NCBI RefSeq assembly: GCF_043876815.1
Contig: NZ_JBAWKA010000003.1
Coordinates: 62,001 to 126,000, forward strand
Length of the DNA stretch: 64,000 bases
Direction of reading: 5' to 3'
Source: Gaetbulibacter_A sp043876815
Lineage (GTDB): Bacteria > Bacteroidota > Bacteroidia > Flavobacteriales > Flavobacteriaceae
This document shows, one piece after another, positions 18,763 through 25,569 of the stretch. The notes under the pieces were generated by a model. The model saw only the letters and a program-made list of their open reading frames with translations, was not told where the DNA came from and did no database searches. Numbering within the stretch: the stretch's first letter is position 1; each line of letters starts with the position of its first letter. Both the position numbers and the translations under genes were made by a program.

Positions 18763-21126
18763 TTAAGCAGTCTCCGAGAGTTTGTCGCGGGTGGAATAGC
18801 CAATTATTTTTTGCAGCAGCAATTCTTTTTCCACAGGTTTGGTCATATAATCGATCATACCCATATTAAGAACGCGTTCTTTGGTTTCCTGAGTTGCATC
18901 GGCTGTAACGGCAACAATCGGTAGTGCTTTTACAGCTGGGCCTAATGCACCGCTTTTTATTATTTCGGTAGCTTCATAACCATCCATGACAGGCATTTGT
19001 AGATCCATCAGAATAATATTAAAAGCCTCAACTTTTAACAGATCCACAGCCTCCTGACCATTATTGGCAATACTAAATGAAATTTCAGGTTTGGTTTTTA
19101 AAATCCGGGATAAAACCATTTGATTCATTTTATTGTCTTCGACCATTAATACCTTTAAAGGGTTATTTGAAATCGGTTCCTGATTTTTTTCAACGCTTAA
19201 TTTTGAAAGCTTTTGTTCTTTCAAACTAAAATCGACAAATACGTTGGTGCCTTTGCCTAATGTGCTATCAATTTTTATTTTACCATCACATAAGGATAAA
19301 ATGTGATTCACTATGGTTAAGCCTAAACCAATACCACCAAACTTGCGTTTATTGTCCAGACGCATTTGGTTAAAACTATCAAAGGCCATGTCTTTATATT
19401 TTACGTCCATGCCAACTCCGGTATCGGAAACCTGTATCGAAAAGCGATGCATATTATTGGGCTGTGGAGTACAAACCAATTTAAAATGCACACGTCCTTT
19501 TTCAGTAAATTTCACGGCATTCGACAGTAAGTTATTAATGACCTGAATCAAACGTTTGTCGTCGCCAATAACCCGTTTTGGGATGTTCTCATCAATTTCA
19601 GAAACAAAGTTCAGTCCTTTTTTATCGGCTTCCATTTTCCAGTTGGCACAGATCTGACGCATCGTTTCCACAGGATCAAACGGTTGATTGTTCAGTTTTA
19701 ATTCATTCTTTTCGATCTTTTCAAAATCCAGAATATCGTTCACGTTACTCAATAAACTTACTGAAGCATTTTTAATAATATCCAGAGCATTTTTAACTTC
19801 TGGATTTGGATTTTTTGCCAATTCATCATCTGCAACACCCATGATGGCGTTAATAGGCGTACGTAATTCATGACTCATATTCGACATGAAATAGGTTTTT
19901 AAACCACTGATCTCTTCAGATTTTTTGAGAGCTTCTTCCTGAGACATTTCTTTTTCAATACGCAACTTTCTTATCAAATTAGTCATCGATAAGGAGAGGA
20001 AGATCACCTCAAACCCTGATCCGAACTTTGCACTATTCAAAGTGTAAAAATTATTTGGAAGTACACTCAGGTTATTCATAACGAAACCTAAAAGTCCGAT
20101 GACTAAAAAGAAGATACCAAAGGAGAAATACGGGTCGATTTTTATGCGTCTAAAGCGCATGGTAAAGGTGGTTGCCAAAATAAGGACGAGACTAAACAGT
20201 CCGTTTAAATTACTTAAAGGATAAGCAAGCTCTAGTGTTTTATCACTAAGAAAAACCAGTGCAAATAAAACACCAATGATACCGTAAATGATGTGATAAA
20301 CTTTTTTAAACCCTTTCAATTTCGTGTTAACCCTTAAGAAGTGCTCGCAGTATTTTAGTAAATACAGGTTGGATAACAAGGCTGTAATCAAAACGAGTCG
20401 GCTGTTCCAATACCCTCCTAATGTGAACAAGTATTCGTGTAAAAAACCGTCTAATGCCAATTGCATAAGGGCTATGGAAAGCACATAAATGCCATAATAT
20501 AAGAAGGCTTTTTCAGTAAGACTAGAATAGAAAAACAAATAAATGATACTTGCTAAAAATAAAATACCGTAAAAGATTCCTAAAAATAATTGCTGGTGGT
20601 AATTGCTTAACCAAAACTCTGAGGCCGTGTATAATTTTAGAGGCAGATTTATGGTTTCCCCATCACTTTTGTAATGAATAAAGATCTGCTGTGCTTTTTG
20701 TGGCGGTAATTCCAGTTTGAAAACTGTAGAGCGATGTTGCACCTGTTTTTCTTTGAACGGTATATCATCGCCATTTTTAAAATGTTCAATTTTTGTCCCG
20801 TCAATTTGAAAAAGGTTCACCACATCGGTTATTGGTCTGGCCGTTTCCAAATAATAGGTTTTTGAGGTCTCACTGTCGTTTTTAATTTTGAATTTTAACC
20901 AATAATTATCAGATGTAAAACCTACACTGTGATTTTCAGATTCTAAAGGAAGATACTTTAAAAAGGAATTATTTTGGACGTCGGAGATCTCTAGGTCAAG
21001 ATTTCCAGCATTGGTGTATTGAGCGTATTCGTAAAGTTGACCTTTACTGTTTTGAATATTATAGACCGGCTGCTGCGCGAACAGACTTATGCAGCCTAAG
21101 TAGGTAATGAGCAATAAATGTTTCAT
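18763..21126 (-). CDS. 7TM-DISM hybrid sensor histidine kinase with receiver
   Basis: With the ATG at 21126 the protein begins with a signal peptide (MKHLLLITYLGCISLFA). A periplasmic 7TMR-DISMED2-type beta domain follows, then seven membrane helices (about residues 170-380). Next come a HisKA domain with H-box SNMSHELRTPINA (His near residue 415), the HATPase N and G boxes (NLLSNAVKFTEKG, GGIGLGLTIV) and a C-terminal receiver with MVEDNKMNQ, phospho-acceptor Asp in ILMDLQMPVMDGYEA (near 709) and MTKPVEKE. No DNA-binding output is present and no response regulator gene is adjacent, so the partner is elsewhere. DISM domains commonly bind carbohydrates or related ligands; the signal here is unknown. 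Confidence 0.93.
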   Translation of the reverse strand: MKHLLLITYLGCISLFAQQPVYNIQNSKGQLYEYAQYTNAGNLDLEISDVQNNSFLKYLPLESENHSVGFTSDNYWLKFKIKNDSETSKTYYLETARPITDVVNLFQIDGTKIEHFKNGDDIPFKEKQVQHRSTVFKLELPPQKAQQIFIHYKSDGETINLPLKLYTASEFWLSNYHQQLFLGIFYGILFLASIIYLFFYSSLTEKAFLYYGIYVLSIALMQLALDGFLHEYLFTLGGYWNSRLVLITALLSNLYLLKYCEHFLRVNTKLKGFKKVYHIIYGIIGVLFALVFLSDKTLELAYPLSNLNGLFSLVLILATTFTMRFRRIKIDPYFSFGIFFLVIGLLGFVMNNLSVLPNNFYTLNSAKFGSGFEVIFLSLSMTNLIRKLRIEKEMSQEEALKKSEEISGLKTYFMSNMSHELRTPINAIMGVADDELAKNPNPEVKNALDIIKNASVSLLSNVNDILDFEKIEKNELKLNNQPFDPVETMRQICANWKMEADKKGLNFVSEIDENIPKRVIGDDKRLIQVINNLLSNAVKFTEKGRVHFKLVCTPQPNNMHRFSIQVSDTGVGMDVKYKDMAFDSFNQMRLDNKRKFGGIGLGLTIVNHILSLCDGKIKIDSTLGKGTNVFVDFSLKEQKLSKLSVEKNQEPISNNPLKVLMVEDNKMNQMVLSRILKTKPEISFSIANNGQEAVDLLKVEAFNIILMDLQMPVMDGYEATEIIKSGALGPAVKALPIVAVTADATQETKERVLNMGMIDYMTKPVEKELLLQKIIGYSTRDKLSETA

Positions 21127-21228
21127 GTTTGGGGCATTTAACAGCCTCAAACTTATAGTATAGCTCATAATTTTTCCTATTTTATCTGATAAAACCAAAA
21201 ATATTTTCGTTAAAACGTTTATCAGACA

Positions 21229-21265
21229 TACGAAAAAAAGTAGAGGGCGGTTTTATACGCCCTCT
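21229..21265 (-). terminator. terminator downstream of ssb
   Basis: Stem AGAGGGCG / CGCCCTCT (21242-21249 and 21258-21265). Read leftward it is followed by ACTTTTTTTC. Confidence 0.82.
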
Positions 21266-21273
21266 TTTGTGAG

Positions 21274-21606
21274 TTATTTCCCAAGCAAAAGCAGCTCGTT
21301 ACAGACTACTTCCGTAACGTAACGTTTCTGCCCGTCTTTATCCTCATAATTTCTGGTCGTAAGTTTGCCTTCTACAGCAACTTCTTTTCCTTTTTTAACA
21401 TATTTTTCAATGATTTCAGCCGTTTTTCCCCAGGCCACCACATTATGCCATTGGGTGTCAGTTATTTTTTCACCTTTGTTATTGGTGTAGCTGTCGTTGG
21501 TTGCGATGTTGAATTTCGCCACCACTTTTCCGGAATCCAAATGGATTACTTCCGGGTCGTTTCCTAAGTTTCCAATCAACTGTACTCTGTTTCTAAGCGT
21601 GTTCAT
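21274..21606 (-). CDS. ssb: short single-stranded DNA-binding protein
   Basis: The ATG at 21606 gives a 110-residue protein beginning MNTLRNRVQLIGNLGNDPEV, the standard OB-fold SSB start. Conserved blocks include VVAKFNIATNDSY, TQWHNVVAWGKTAEI and GKEVAVEGKLTTRNYEDKDG. It ends ELLLLGK with no linker and no acidic DDDIPF-type tip, so it should bind single-stranded DNA but not recruit partners as the housekeeping SSB does. Such short paralogues occur in Bacteroidota. Three 10-bp tandem repeats lie about 110 bp upstream. It is flanked on the upstream side by the accessory island. Confidence 0.92.
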   Translation of the reverse strand: MNTLRNRVQLIGNLGNDPEVIHLDSGKVVAKFNIATNDSYTNNKGEKITDTQWHNVVAWGKTAEIIEKYVKKGKEVAVEGKLTTRNYEDKDGQKRYVTEVVCNELLLLGK

Positions 21607-21714
21607 AATAAATAATTTAAAGGTTAAACAGTTCATTCTATCGCTATTCGATTTAGCGACAGGACAAAGATGCGACGACACGTTTTTGTTAGTCGGTAGT
21701 TAACTATTTAAAAT

Positions 21715-21744
21715 CGTTTGTAAACGTTTGTAGTCGTTTGTAAA
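21715..21744. repeat. three tandem 10-bp repeats upstream of ssb
   Basis: CGTTTGTAAA, CGTTTGTAGT and CGTTTGTAAA follow one another without gaps, then CGAATA. The phase is one helical turn, as for a cooperative DNA-binding protein. They lie about 110 bp before the ssb start codon and 10 bp from the island-boundary repeat. Confidence 0.6.
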
Positions 21745-21753
21745 CGAATATAT

Positions 21754-21792
21754 TGCCCCTTATAAGGCATCTATATACAAAAGGGGACAAGA
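21754..21792 (-). repeat. left boundary repeat of accessory island
   Basis: Read on the minus strand this is TTGTCCCCTTTTGTATATAG followed by ATGCCTTATAAGGGGCA. It matches 25570-25609 in opposite orientation: 23 of 25 bases over the first part, then a related palindromic part. The palindromic core TGCCCCTTATAAGGCATC (21754-21771) also recurs in direct orientation at 25591-25609 with one extra A. Confidence 0.6.
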
Positions 21793-21992
21793 AAATATGA
21801 TATTTTAATCAAGCGAGGAGAACGCTGTTTTTTAGGAGAAGTCAGACTTTTAGTCCATGTTTAAAGTTCCACCAATTCGGAACCCAGAGCATGAGCATCT
21901 TGCCGAATAGAATCAAACTAAAAGTAATTTATTCAAATAACGTGTCGCAATACCCGATAAATAATATTCCCAGATCACGGCCAAAACCGATG
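21793..21992. other. non-coding stretch beside island boundary
   Basis: With the preceding repeats, no intact gene is visible between ssb and the 39-residue ORF. A minus-strand fragment reading DSIRQDAHALGSELVEL followed by a stop (about 21855-21915) looks protein-like but has no start, so it may be a decayed gene end. Otherwise I see nothing assignable. Confidence 0.3.
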
Positions 21993-22112
21993 CTATTCCT
22001 TTTTTTTAGGCTTAGGAACAGAAGCCTTGAGCACATCGTCTAAGGATGTGTTTATTTTTAGTCGGCCTTTATGGACTTTGACACCTTTAGGGTTTTTGTT
22101 TTTATTGTTCAT
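21993..22112 (-). CDS. 39-residue basic protein, third gene of coupled trio
   Basis: The ATG at 22112 shares one base with the stop of the preceding gene (TAATG), a classic coupling arrangement, and this is the main reason to accept so short an ORF. The product begins MNNKNKNPKGVKVHKGRLKI, is rich in Lys, and ends with PKPKKKE encoded by a run of eight A. The middle (NTSLDDVLKASVP) could form a helix. No known family recognised. The basic charge is compatible with binding nucleic acid or an acidic partner; that is speculation. Confidence 0.5.
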   Translation of the reverse strand: MNNKNKNPKGVKVHKGRLKINTSLDDVLKASVPKPKKKE

Positions 22113-22525
22113 TATTCTACAACCTTTATTGACTTAATATAGGATTTGTTTAATTTAATCCTAAACTCAATGTAATGAGAGCCTTCAAATGGAGTTATTT
22201 CTAAATCAGTAACTATTCTTGGCTCAAGCTTAATCCACCTAATAAATTTTTTTAAAAGTGAAAACTTCCGACTGTCGTCTAATTTAAAGTCAAAAAATAA
22301 AGTACATTTCTTCTCCGTTAGATAATCAAAGATGATACTACAAACCGCACTCCTTAACTCTTTACAATATCTTGAATCAGATTTACCAAGTAAATTTACA
22401 AGGGATACTTCTGTATGTTTTAAACTCACAGAATCATCAAATACTAATTGATAAGGCGTCCGGACGGAGTTAATGAATCGGAACACATCCAACCCATAGA
22501 TGTTTTCTCGGGTAACTACAATCAT
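22112..22525 (-). CDS. unknown 137-residue protein, middle gene of coupled trio
   Basis: A soluble alpha/beta protein starting MIVVTRENIYGLDVFRFINS. A central segment FDYLTEKKCTLFFDFKLDD followed by SRKFSLLKKFIRWIK resembles the general layout of DUF6169-type Bacteroidota proteins (helix, two hydrophobic strands, then basic helix ending in W). I cannot confirm that family. It overlaps the upstream 56-residue gene by four bases (ATGA) and the downstream 39-residue gene by one base (TAATG). Three tightly coupled tiny genes in an accessory island suggest a toxin-antitoxin-like or other small defence module; no catalytic motif is obvious. Confidence 0.72.
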   Translation of the reverse strand: MIVVTRENIYGLDVFRFINSVRTPYQLVFDDSVSLKHTEVSLVNLLGKSDSRYCKELRSAVCSIIFDYLTEKKCTLFFDFKLDDSRKFSLLKKFIRWIKLEPRIVTDLEITPFEGSHYIEFRIKLNKSYIKSIKVVE

Positions 22526-22692
22526 TTAATCCCTCTTACCTGTTTATAGGCGTTAACAGCTAAATCCATTAACTCTCGCTTTCTGGCAAGTGCATTTTGG
22601 ATCCTATTAACCTTAGCAGGAGAAGGATTATTGTCTACTTTGTAAGCGATATCATTGCTCTCAAGATAGTCCGTAAGAAATTTAGTAGTCAT
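22522..22692 (-). CDS. 56-residue helical protein, first gene of coupled trio
   Basis: ORF from ATG 22692 to TGA 22522, overlapping the next gene by ATGA. The product begins MTTKFLTDYLESNDIAYKVD, continues with a basic helical half (VNRIQNALARKRELMDLAV) and ends VRGIK. A -7 promoter element TACCTTTG lies about 57 bp upstream. The size, position at the head of a coupled operon and charged helix would fit an antitoxin or small DNA-binding regulator, but no known family is recognised. Confidence 0.65.
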   Translation of the reverse strand: MTTKFLTDYLESNDIAYKVDNNPSPAKVNRIQNALARKRELMDLAVNAYKQVRGIK

Positions 22693-22748
22693 AGTAGGAA
22701 TTATAAAATTAACCGTAATTAGCTGTTAATTAAGTTGCTTTTACACTG

Positions 22749-22756
22749 CAAAGGTA
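22749..22756 (-). promoter_or_regulatory. -7 element of the coupled trio
   Basis: Minus strand TACCTTTG matches the Bacteroidota -7 consensus TAnnTTTG and lies about 57 bp before the first start codon. A clear -33 TTTG at 18-20 bp is not seen, so the promoter may need help. Confidence 0.5.
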
Positions 22757-22860
22757 CAAAACTTGTGCCAATTTATTTACAATAATACACTTATTTTTGA
22801 CAATTATAAAAAATATTCACATTTAATCGAAAATAATTTTTTAATTAAATATGAATATAT

Positions 22861-23796
22861 CTAATTGTTAATCAGCGTTTTGTAGCTTAAAATGCTTTCA
22901 CTATCCACCAAAAACTTTTCAAATCGCTCTTGACTAGATAATCTACGAGTATTGAATCGGGCGCTATATTCGTCCAGATAACGCTCTAAATGTTTTTCGC
23001 TTACTTGGTGGTAAATACCATACAAACCACGCTTTAGAACACTCCAAAAGTTTTCAATGGTATTGGTATGTACCGATCCTTCAACATATATAATTAAGGC
23101 GTGTTTCACACTATCATGTGTATAATTTCGCTTTAAATGAGTGTAAACCGGGGCTTCATCCGAATATATTGTGGAACCGTGTGCAACGTGTTTAGAGATA
23201 AATGCTCCCATATTAGTCAATTCAGCATTAGGGACGTGTTTTAAAACAACTTTTCCGTTTCGCTCAATGATACCAACTACTGTTTTCTTTGGTGTAAATG
23301 GTTTACCCTCGTTGGTGAGGTTACGATCTTGCAATGAACGTCTTTTATTGATATGCTTGTTTTTCTCCTTACCACCGATATACGCTTCGTCAACTTCTAC
23401 CATTTTATTTTCGCCTAACATTTGTGGTGCTTTATCCTTTAGCATTTCTCTAATTCTATGCAGCACAAACCATGCTGTTTTTTGAGTTATACCTAAGTCT
23501 AGGGCTAATTGCACGGAACTAATCCCTTTTTTGTGGCTTGTCGCCAAATAAATAGCTGCAAACCAAATTCTTAAAGAGATTTTAGAGTTGTGGAAAATAG
23601 TGCCAACGGTTACAGTAAACTTTTTGTAACATTCGTTATTCGCGCATTTAAAACCTCTGTTGGTTCTGTAAACACGCTCACTACCACAATGAGGGCACAC
23701 AGGGTTACCATTCCAACGGATCTGCTCGTAATACTCAATACAAGTCTTTTCCTCTTTGAAATAGTCTAAAAGCTGCGGTAGTGATTTAAAATTCAT
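22861..23796 (-). CDS. IS1595-family transposase (ISXO2-like)
   Basis: A 311-residue DDE-type transposase with an N-terminal zinc ribbon (CPHCGS...CANNEC, residues 34-56) and the ISXO2-like catalytic domain. Catalytic acidic positions appear in VEVDEAYIGG (near 138), IYSDEAPVYTHL (near 217) and TNTIENFWSVLKRGLYGIYH (near 245). The frame is intact. I could not find convincing terminal inverted repeats or a target duplication around it, so it may be a solitary or degenerate IS, or the ends lie farther out. A pair of related 15-bp sequences 40 bp apart sits in its upstream region. Confidence 0.93.
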   Translation of the reverse strand: MNFKSLPQLLDYFKEEKTCIEYYEQIRWNGNPVCPHCGSERVYRTNRGFKCANNECYKKFTVTVGTIFHNSKISLRIWFAAIYLATSHKKGISSVQLALDLGITQKTAWFVLHRIREMLKDKAPQMLGENKMVEVDEAYIGGKEKNKHINKRRSLQDRNLTNEGKPFTPKKTVVGIIERNGKVVLKHVPNAELTNMGAFISKHVAHGSTIYSDEAPVYTHLKRNYTHDSVKHALIIYVEGSVHTNTIENFWSVLKRGLYGIYHQVSEKHLERYLDEYSARFNTRRLSSQERFEKFLVDSESILSYKTLINN

Positions 23797-23826
23797 GGTT
23801 TCTATTATTTATATATACAAATATAA

Positions 23827-23881
23827 CCGAATATATTGATATAAAAAAGAATTTATACAAAAATATTCGGGAATATTGATA
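23827..23881. repeat. two related 15-bp direct repeats, transposase / small ORF divergent promoter
   Basis: CCGAATATATTGATA (23827-23841) and TCGGGAATATTGATA (23867-23881) differ at a few bases and are 40 bp apart, close to four helical turns. They lie between the divergent transposase and 68-residue ORF, so a shared operator is plausible. Confidence 0.4.
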
Positions 23882-23900
23882 ATTTAACTATCTTTGATGC

Positions 23901-24107
23901 ATGACTACATACAAAGAGCGCATAAAAAATCTGCATTATTTCGTCTTGTTAAAGGACTGTGAAGTTTTAGCTACGTTTGGTAGCTTAAAAAAGATTACTG
24001 ACTTCGTAAATGATGATAATTTCCCGAGTTACTGGACTTTAGTAAGAAAGAATAGTTACCCTATTGAATTTGAAAATTATAAGATATTCAAAGTAAAACA
24101 TCATTAG
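23901..24107 (+). CDS. unknown 68-residue island protein
   Basis: The small ORF begins MTTYKERIKNLHYFVLLKDC and includes ATFGSLKKITDFVNDD and a basic C-terminus ending KIFKVKHH. The codon pattern looks coding and the gene is divergent from the transposase. Short proteins with a 'LLKDCEVLATFGSLKK' layout remind me of small ORFs on flavobacterial phages and integrative elements, but I cannot name a family. It is directly followed by the promoter of the candidate ncRNA. Confidence 0.6.
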   Translation: MTTYKERIKNLHYFVLLKDCEVLATFGSLKKITDFVNDDNFPSYWTLVRKNSYPIEFENYKIFKVKHH

Positions 24108-24134
24108 AGATACAATTAATATCGGTTATTATTG

Positions 24135-24142
24135 TATATTTG
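24135..24142 (+). promoter_or_regulatory. -7 element of candidate ncRNA
   Basis: TATATTTG fits TAnnTTTG exactly and is not followed by a convincing ORF, but by structured sequence and a terminator. A -33 element is weak. Confidence 0.5.
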
Positions 24143-24147
24143 TAAAT

Positions 24148-24319
24148 GAAAAAAGGGAGCGACGGTCAAATCAACTCCCCTTTCAGACGGTAATTCAGTG
24201 TAGAGTACTCGAATGAAAAGCCTTTCTATCTGAAAGTATATATACTGGTACTGTCCCGTCTGATACTTCCTAATGAGGAAGCCTTATACAATATTTGAGC
24301 GCCTTTCTGGGCGCTTTTG
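24148..24319 (+). ncRNA. candidate structured small RNA, about 170 nt
   Basis: Between a TATATTTG promoter element and an intrinsic terminator there is no usable ORF but dense complementarity. GGGAG (24155-24159) pairs with CTCCC (24175-24179). CAGACGG (24184-24190) pairs with CCGTCTG (24256-24262), enclosing a domain with CTTTC/GAAAG (24222-24236). CTTCCT/AGGAAG (24266-24281) has a 4-nt loop. The 3' hairpin AGCGCC/GGCGCT is followed by TTTTGTC. CTTTCAGA (24180-24187) could instead pair with TCTGAAAG (24229-24236), so two alternative folds exist. It does not look like tmRNA, SRP RNA or a known riboswitch to me. Confidence 0.5.
24298..24319 (+). terminator. terminator of candidate ncRNA
   Basis: AGCGCC / GGCGCT stem with a short loop, then TTTTGT on the plus strand. 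The minus-strand side lacks a T-run, so it serves a rightward RNA. Confidence 0.7.
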
Positions 24320-24321
24320 TC

Positions 24322-24831
24322 TTAGAAGCTGTCAAACAAATCTTTGCCTGATGCGTTTTTTTTGTAAACATATTTCTCGTCGTATTCATGGCCCTTTATA
24401 ATTTCACCTTGATCATCCAACCAATTTGGCCGACCCCAAAATGAATTTTTGTTGTTCTTATCGAATTGATATTTAACAATTACTCCTTCTGATTTTAAAT
24501 TTTGGGTTCCAGAAGAAAGTTTTGAAGCCAATTCAGTATCTTCAAGGCCTGTATTTTCTATTTGGTTTATCATTTCTGCCGCTTCTCTAAAATGTAAAAA
24601 TCTATTGTGTACTTTCAAAAGAAAAACAAATTTTTTAGATAGCGACCAAGACTTGTCATAGCCCCTGTAATTATCTTTTGAAGGAATTTCAACAGCATCA
24701 ACTTTTATATTGCTGTCTATATTATAACCTTCAGACTGTAAAGCGTCATTAACTTGTTCGAGTTCTTCGATTAATCTCTCTTTTTTTTCCAAAAGAGCCT
24801 GAATTACAATATTTTGAACTTGTTTTGTCAT
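24322..24831 (-). CDS. unknown 169-residue coiled-coil / winged-helix-like protein
   Basis: The first ~35 residues form a heptad-like coiled coil (EKKERLIEELEQVNDALQ). The middle (WSLSKKFVFLLKVHNRFLHF...ELASKLSSGTQNLKSEG) has the helix pattern of a winged-helix fold followed by a beta segment VIVKYQF and an aromatic tail SFWGRPNWLD. This layout fits a small DNA-associated protein of a phage or mobile element; the family is not recognised. The gene begins 34 nt after the tRNA-like element with no terminator between, so the two may be on one transcript, and it is convergent with the candidate ncRNA. Confidence 0.65.
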   Translation of the reverse strand: MTKQVQNIVIQALLEKKERLIEELEQVNDALQSEGYNIDSNIKVDAVEIPSKDNYRGYDKSWSLSKKFVFLLKVHNRFLHFREAAEMINQIENTGLEDTELASKLSSGTQNLKSEGVIVKYQFDKNNKNSFWGRPNWLDDQGEIIKGHEYDEKYVYKKNASGKDLFDSF

Positions 24832-24865
24832 GATAAATTAATTTTATATATTTGCTCTATAATTA

Positions 24866-24938
24866 AGTCGGCGATGGGATTCGAACCCACAACACGCTCC
24901 GTTCAAAAGAGTAGCCTAACCAATACGGCTTCACCGAC
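24866..24938 (-). tRNA. tRNA-like gene, anticodon arm non-canonical (reads UGA by position)
   Basis: On the minus strand a 73-nt cloverleaf can be drawn. Acceptor GTCGGTG/CGCCGAC has seven pairs including one wobble. The D arm is GCC/GGC. The T arm is GTGGG-TTCGAAT-CCCAT. The variable loop has five bases, and the discriminator is U. The anticodon stem ACTCT/GGAGC has only four pairs, and the loop TTTGAAC puts TGA at 34-36. That would be a serine anticodon on a short-variable-arm tRNA. Base 8 is A instead of the near-universal U, and CCA is not encoded. I consider it a divergent or decayed tRNA carried by the island rather than a normal one. Confidence 0.5.
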
Positions 24939-24966
24939 CTAATTATACATTTCAAAAATTAAAAAT

Positions 24967-25005
24967 AGGATGTTTTTAAGTTGACAGCTTGACATCCTTT
25001 TTTTA
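24967..25005. terminator. hairpin terminator upstream of tRNA-like gene
   Basis: AGGATGT / ACATCCT (24967-24973 and 24992-24998) enclosing a smaller AAG/CTT stem. It is followed by seven T on the plus strand and by ATTTTTAATTTTT on the minus strand, so it may act both ways. No rightward gene precedes it. Confidence 0.6.
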
Positions 25006-25366
25006 TGTCTTTTTATTTTTCAAATATACTAAAATTTTTTGAACATTATAAAAAAAATAAACACCATAGAGACTTGTTAGAGATAACAAATAACTATGAA
25101 AAACCTCGATTATCCTGTGTTATTAAAGGGTAAGAGAGTTTTATAAAAGAAACTATAAGAAAGACTATTAGATGAAATGCAAATATATTCGTTTAAATGA
25201 AATAAACTTTTTAAATCGCTTTATTTTAATTCAAAATATTCGTCATGACATCTATTATCAATAATTATTATCTTTTATATAGGTTTTTATAGATACAGAT
25301 TGTACAATACCTTTCAAAAGAACCATTAGTCTTCTATTAATTACTATTACATCATCTTTAATACAA
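25006..25366. other. AT-rich stretch without a recognisable gene
   Basis: About 360 bases, very AT-rich. The longest ATG-initiated frames are only a dozen or so codons. No structured RNA or repeat is obvious to me. Confidence 0.4.
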
Positions 25367-25396
25367 TTTGGTATTTGTATGTTTTAAATAGATTTG
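25367..25396 (+). promoter_or_regulatory. consensus Bacteroidota promoter for the 44-residue ORF
   Basis: TTTG (25367-25370), 18-bp spacer, then TAGATTTG (25389-25396), a near-ideal TTTG / TAnnTTTG pair. The start codon lies 21 bp downstream. Confidence 0.75.
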
Positions 25397-25417
25397 TAAA
25401 ACTGAAAAGTCTTCAAA

Positions 25418-25552
25418 ATGAAAAACCAAAAAAAAGAAACACCACCACTTACCCCGGCAATGAGATCGTTTTTAGCCCTTAAAATTTTGCGCCACATGAA
25501 AGTAAACCCGGAGTTTGCAAAGAAAGTCCGGGCAATGAAAAAAGAAGATTGA
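25418..25552 (+). CDS. unknown 44-residue basic protein
   Basis: ORF starting MKNQKKETPPLTPAMRSFLA and ending in a Lys/Arg-rich helix (EFAKKVRAMKKED). The strong promoter directly upstream and the A-rich leader before ATG argue that it is expressed. A proline-rich start followed by a basic amphipathic helix could bind nucleic acid or membrane. No family recognised. It lies just inside the right boundary repeat of the island. Confidence 0.55.
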   Translation: MKNQKKETPPLTPAMRSFLALKILRHMKVNPEFAKKVRAMKKED

Positions 25553-25569
25553 ATTTATTTTTTTTGGGT

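Noticed and set aside
21840..21920. Protein-like minus-strand fragment DSIRQDAHALGSELVEL
   Set aside because: No start codon or longer frame, and the upstream frame is closed; listed only as possible gene remnant.
21993..22010. Programmed frameshift at the run of eight A in the 39-residue ORF
   Set aside because: No downstream frame worth joining and no stimulatory structure seen.
25081..25150. Tiny ORF starting MKNLDYPVLLKGKRVL
   Set aside because: Only 16 codons, no supporting promoter or neighbour.
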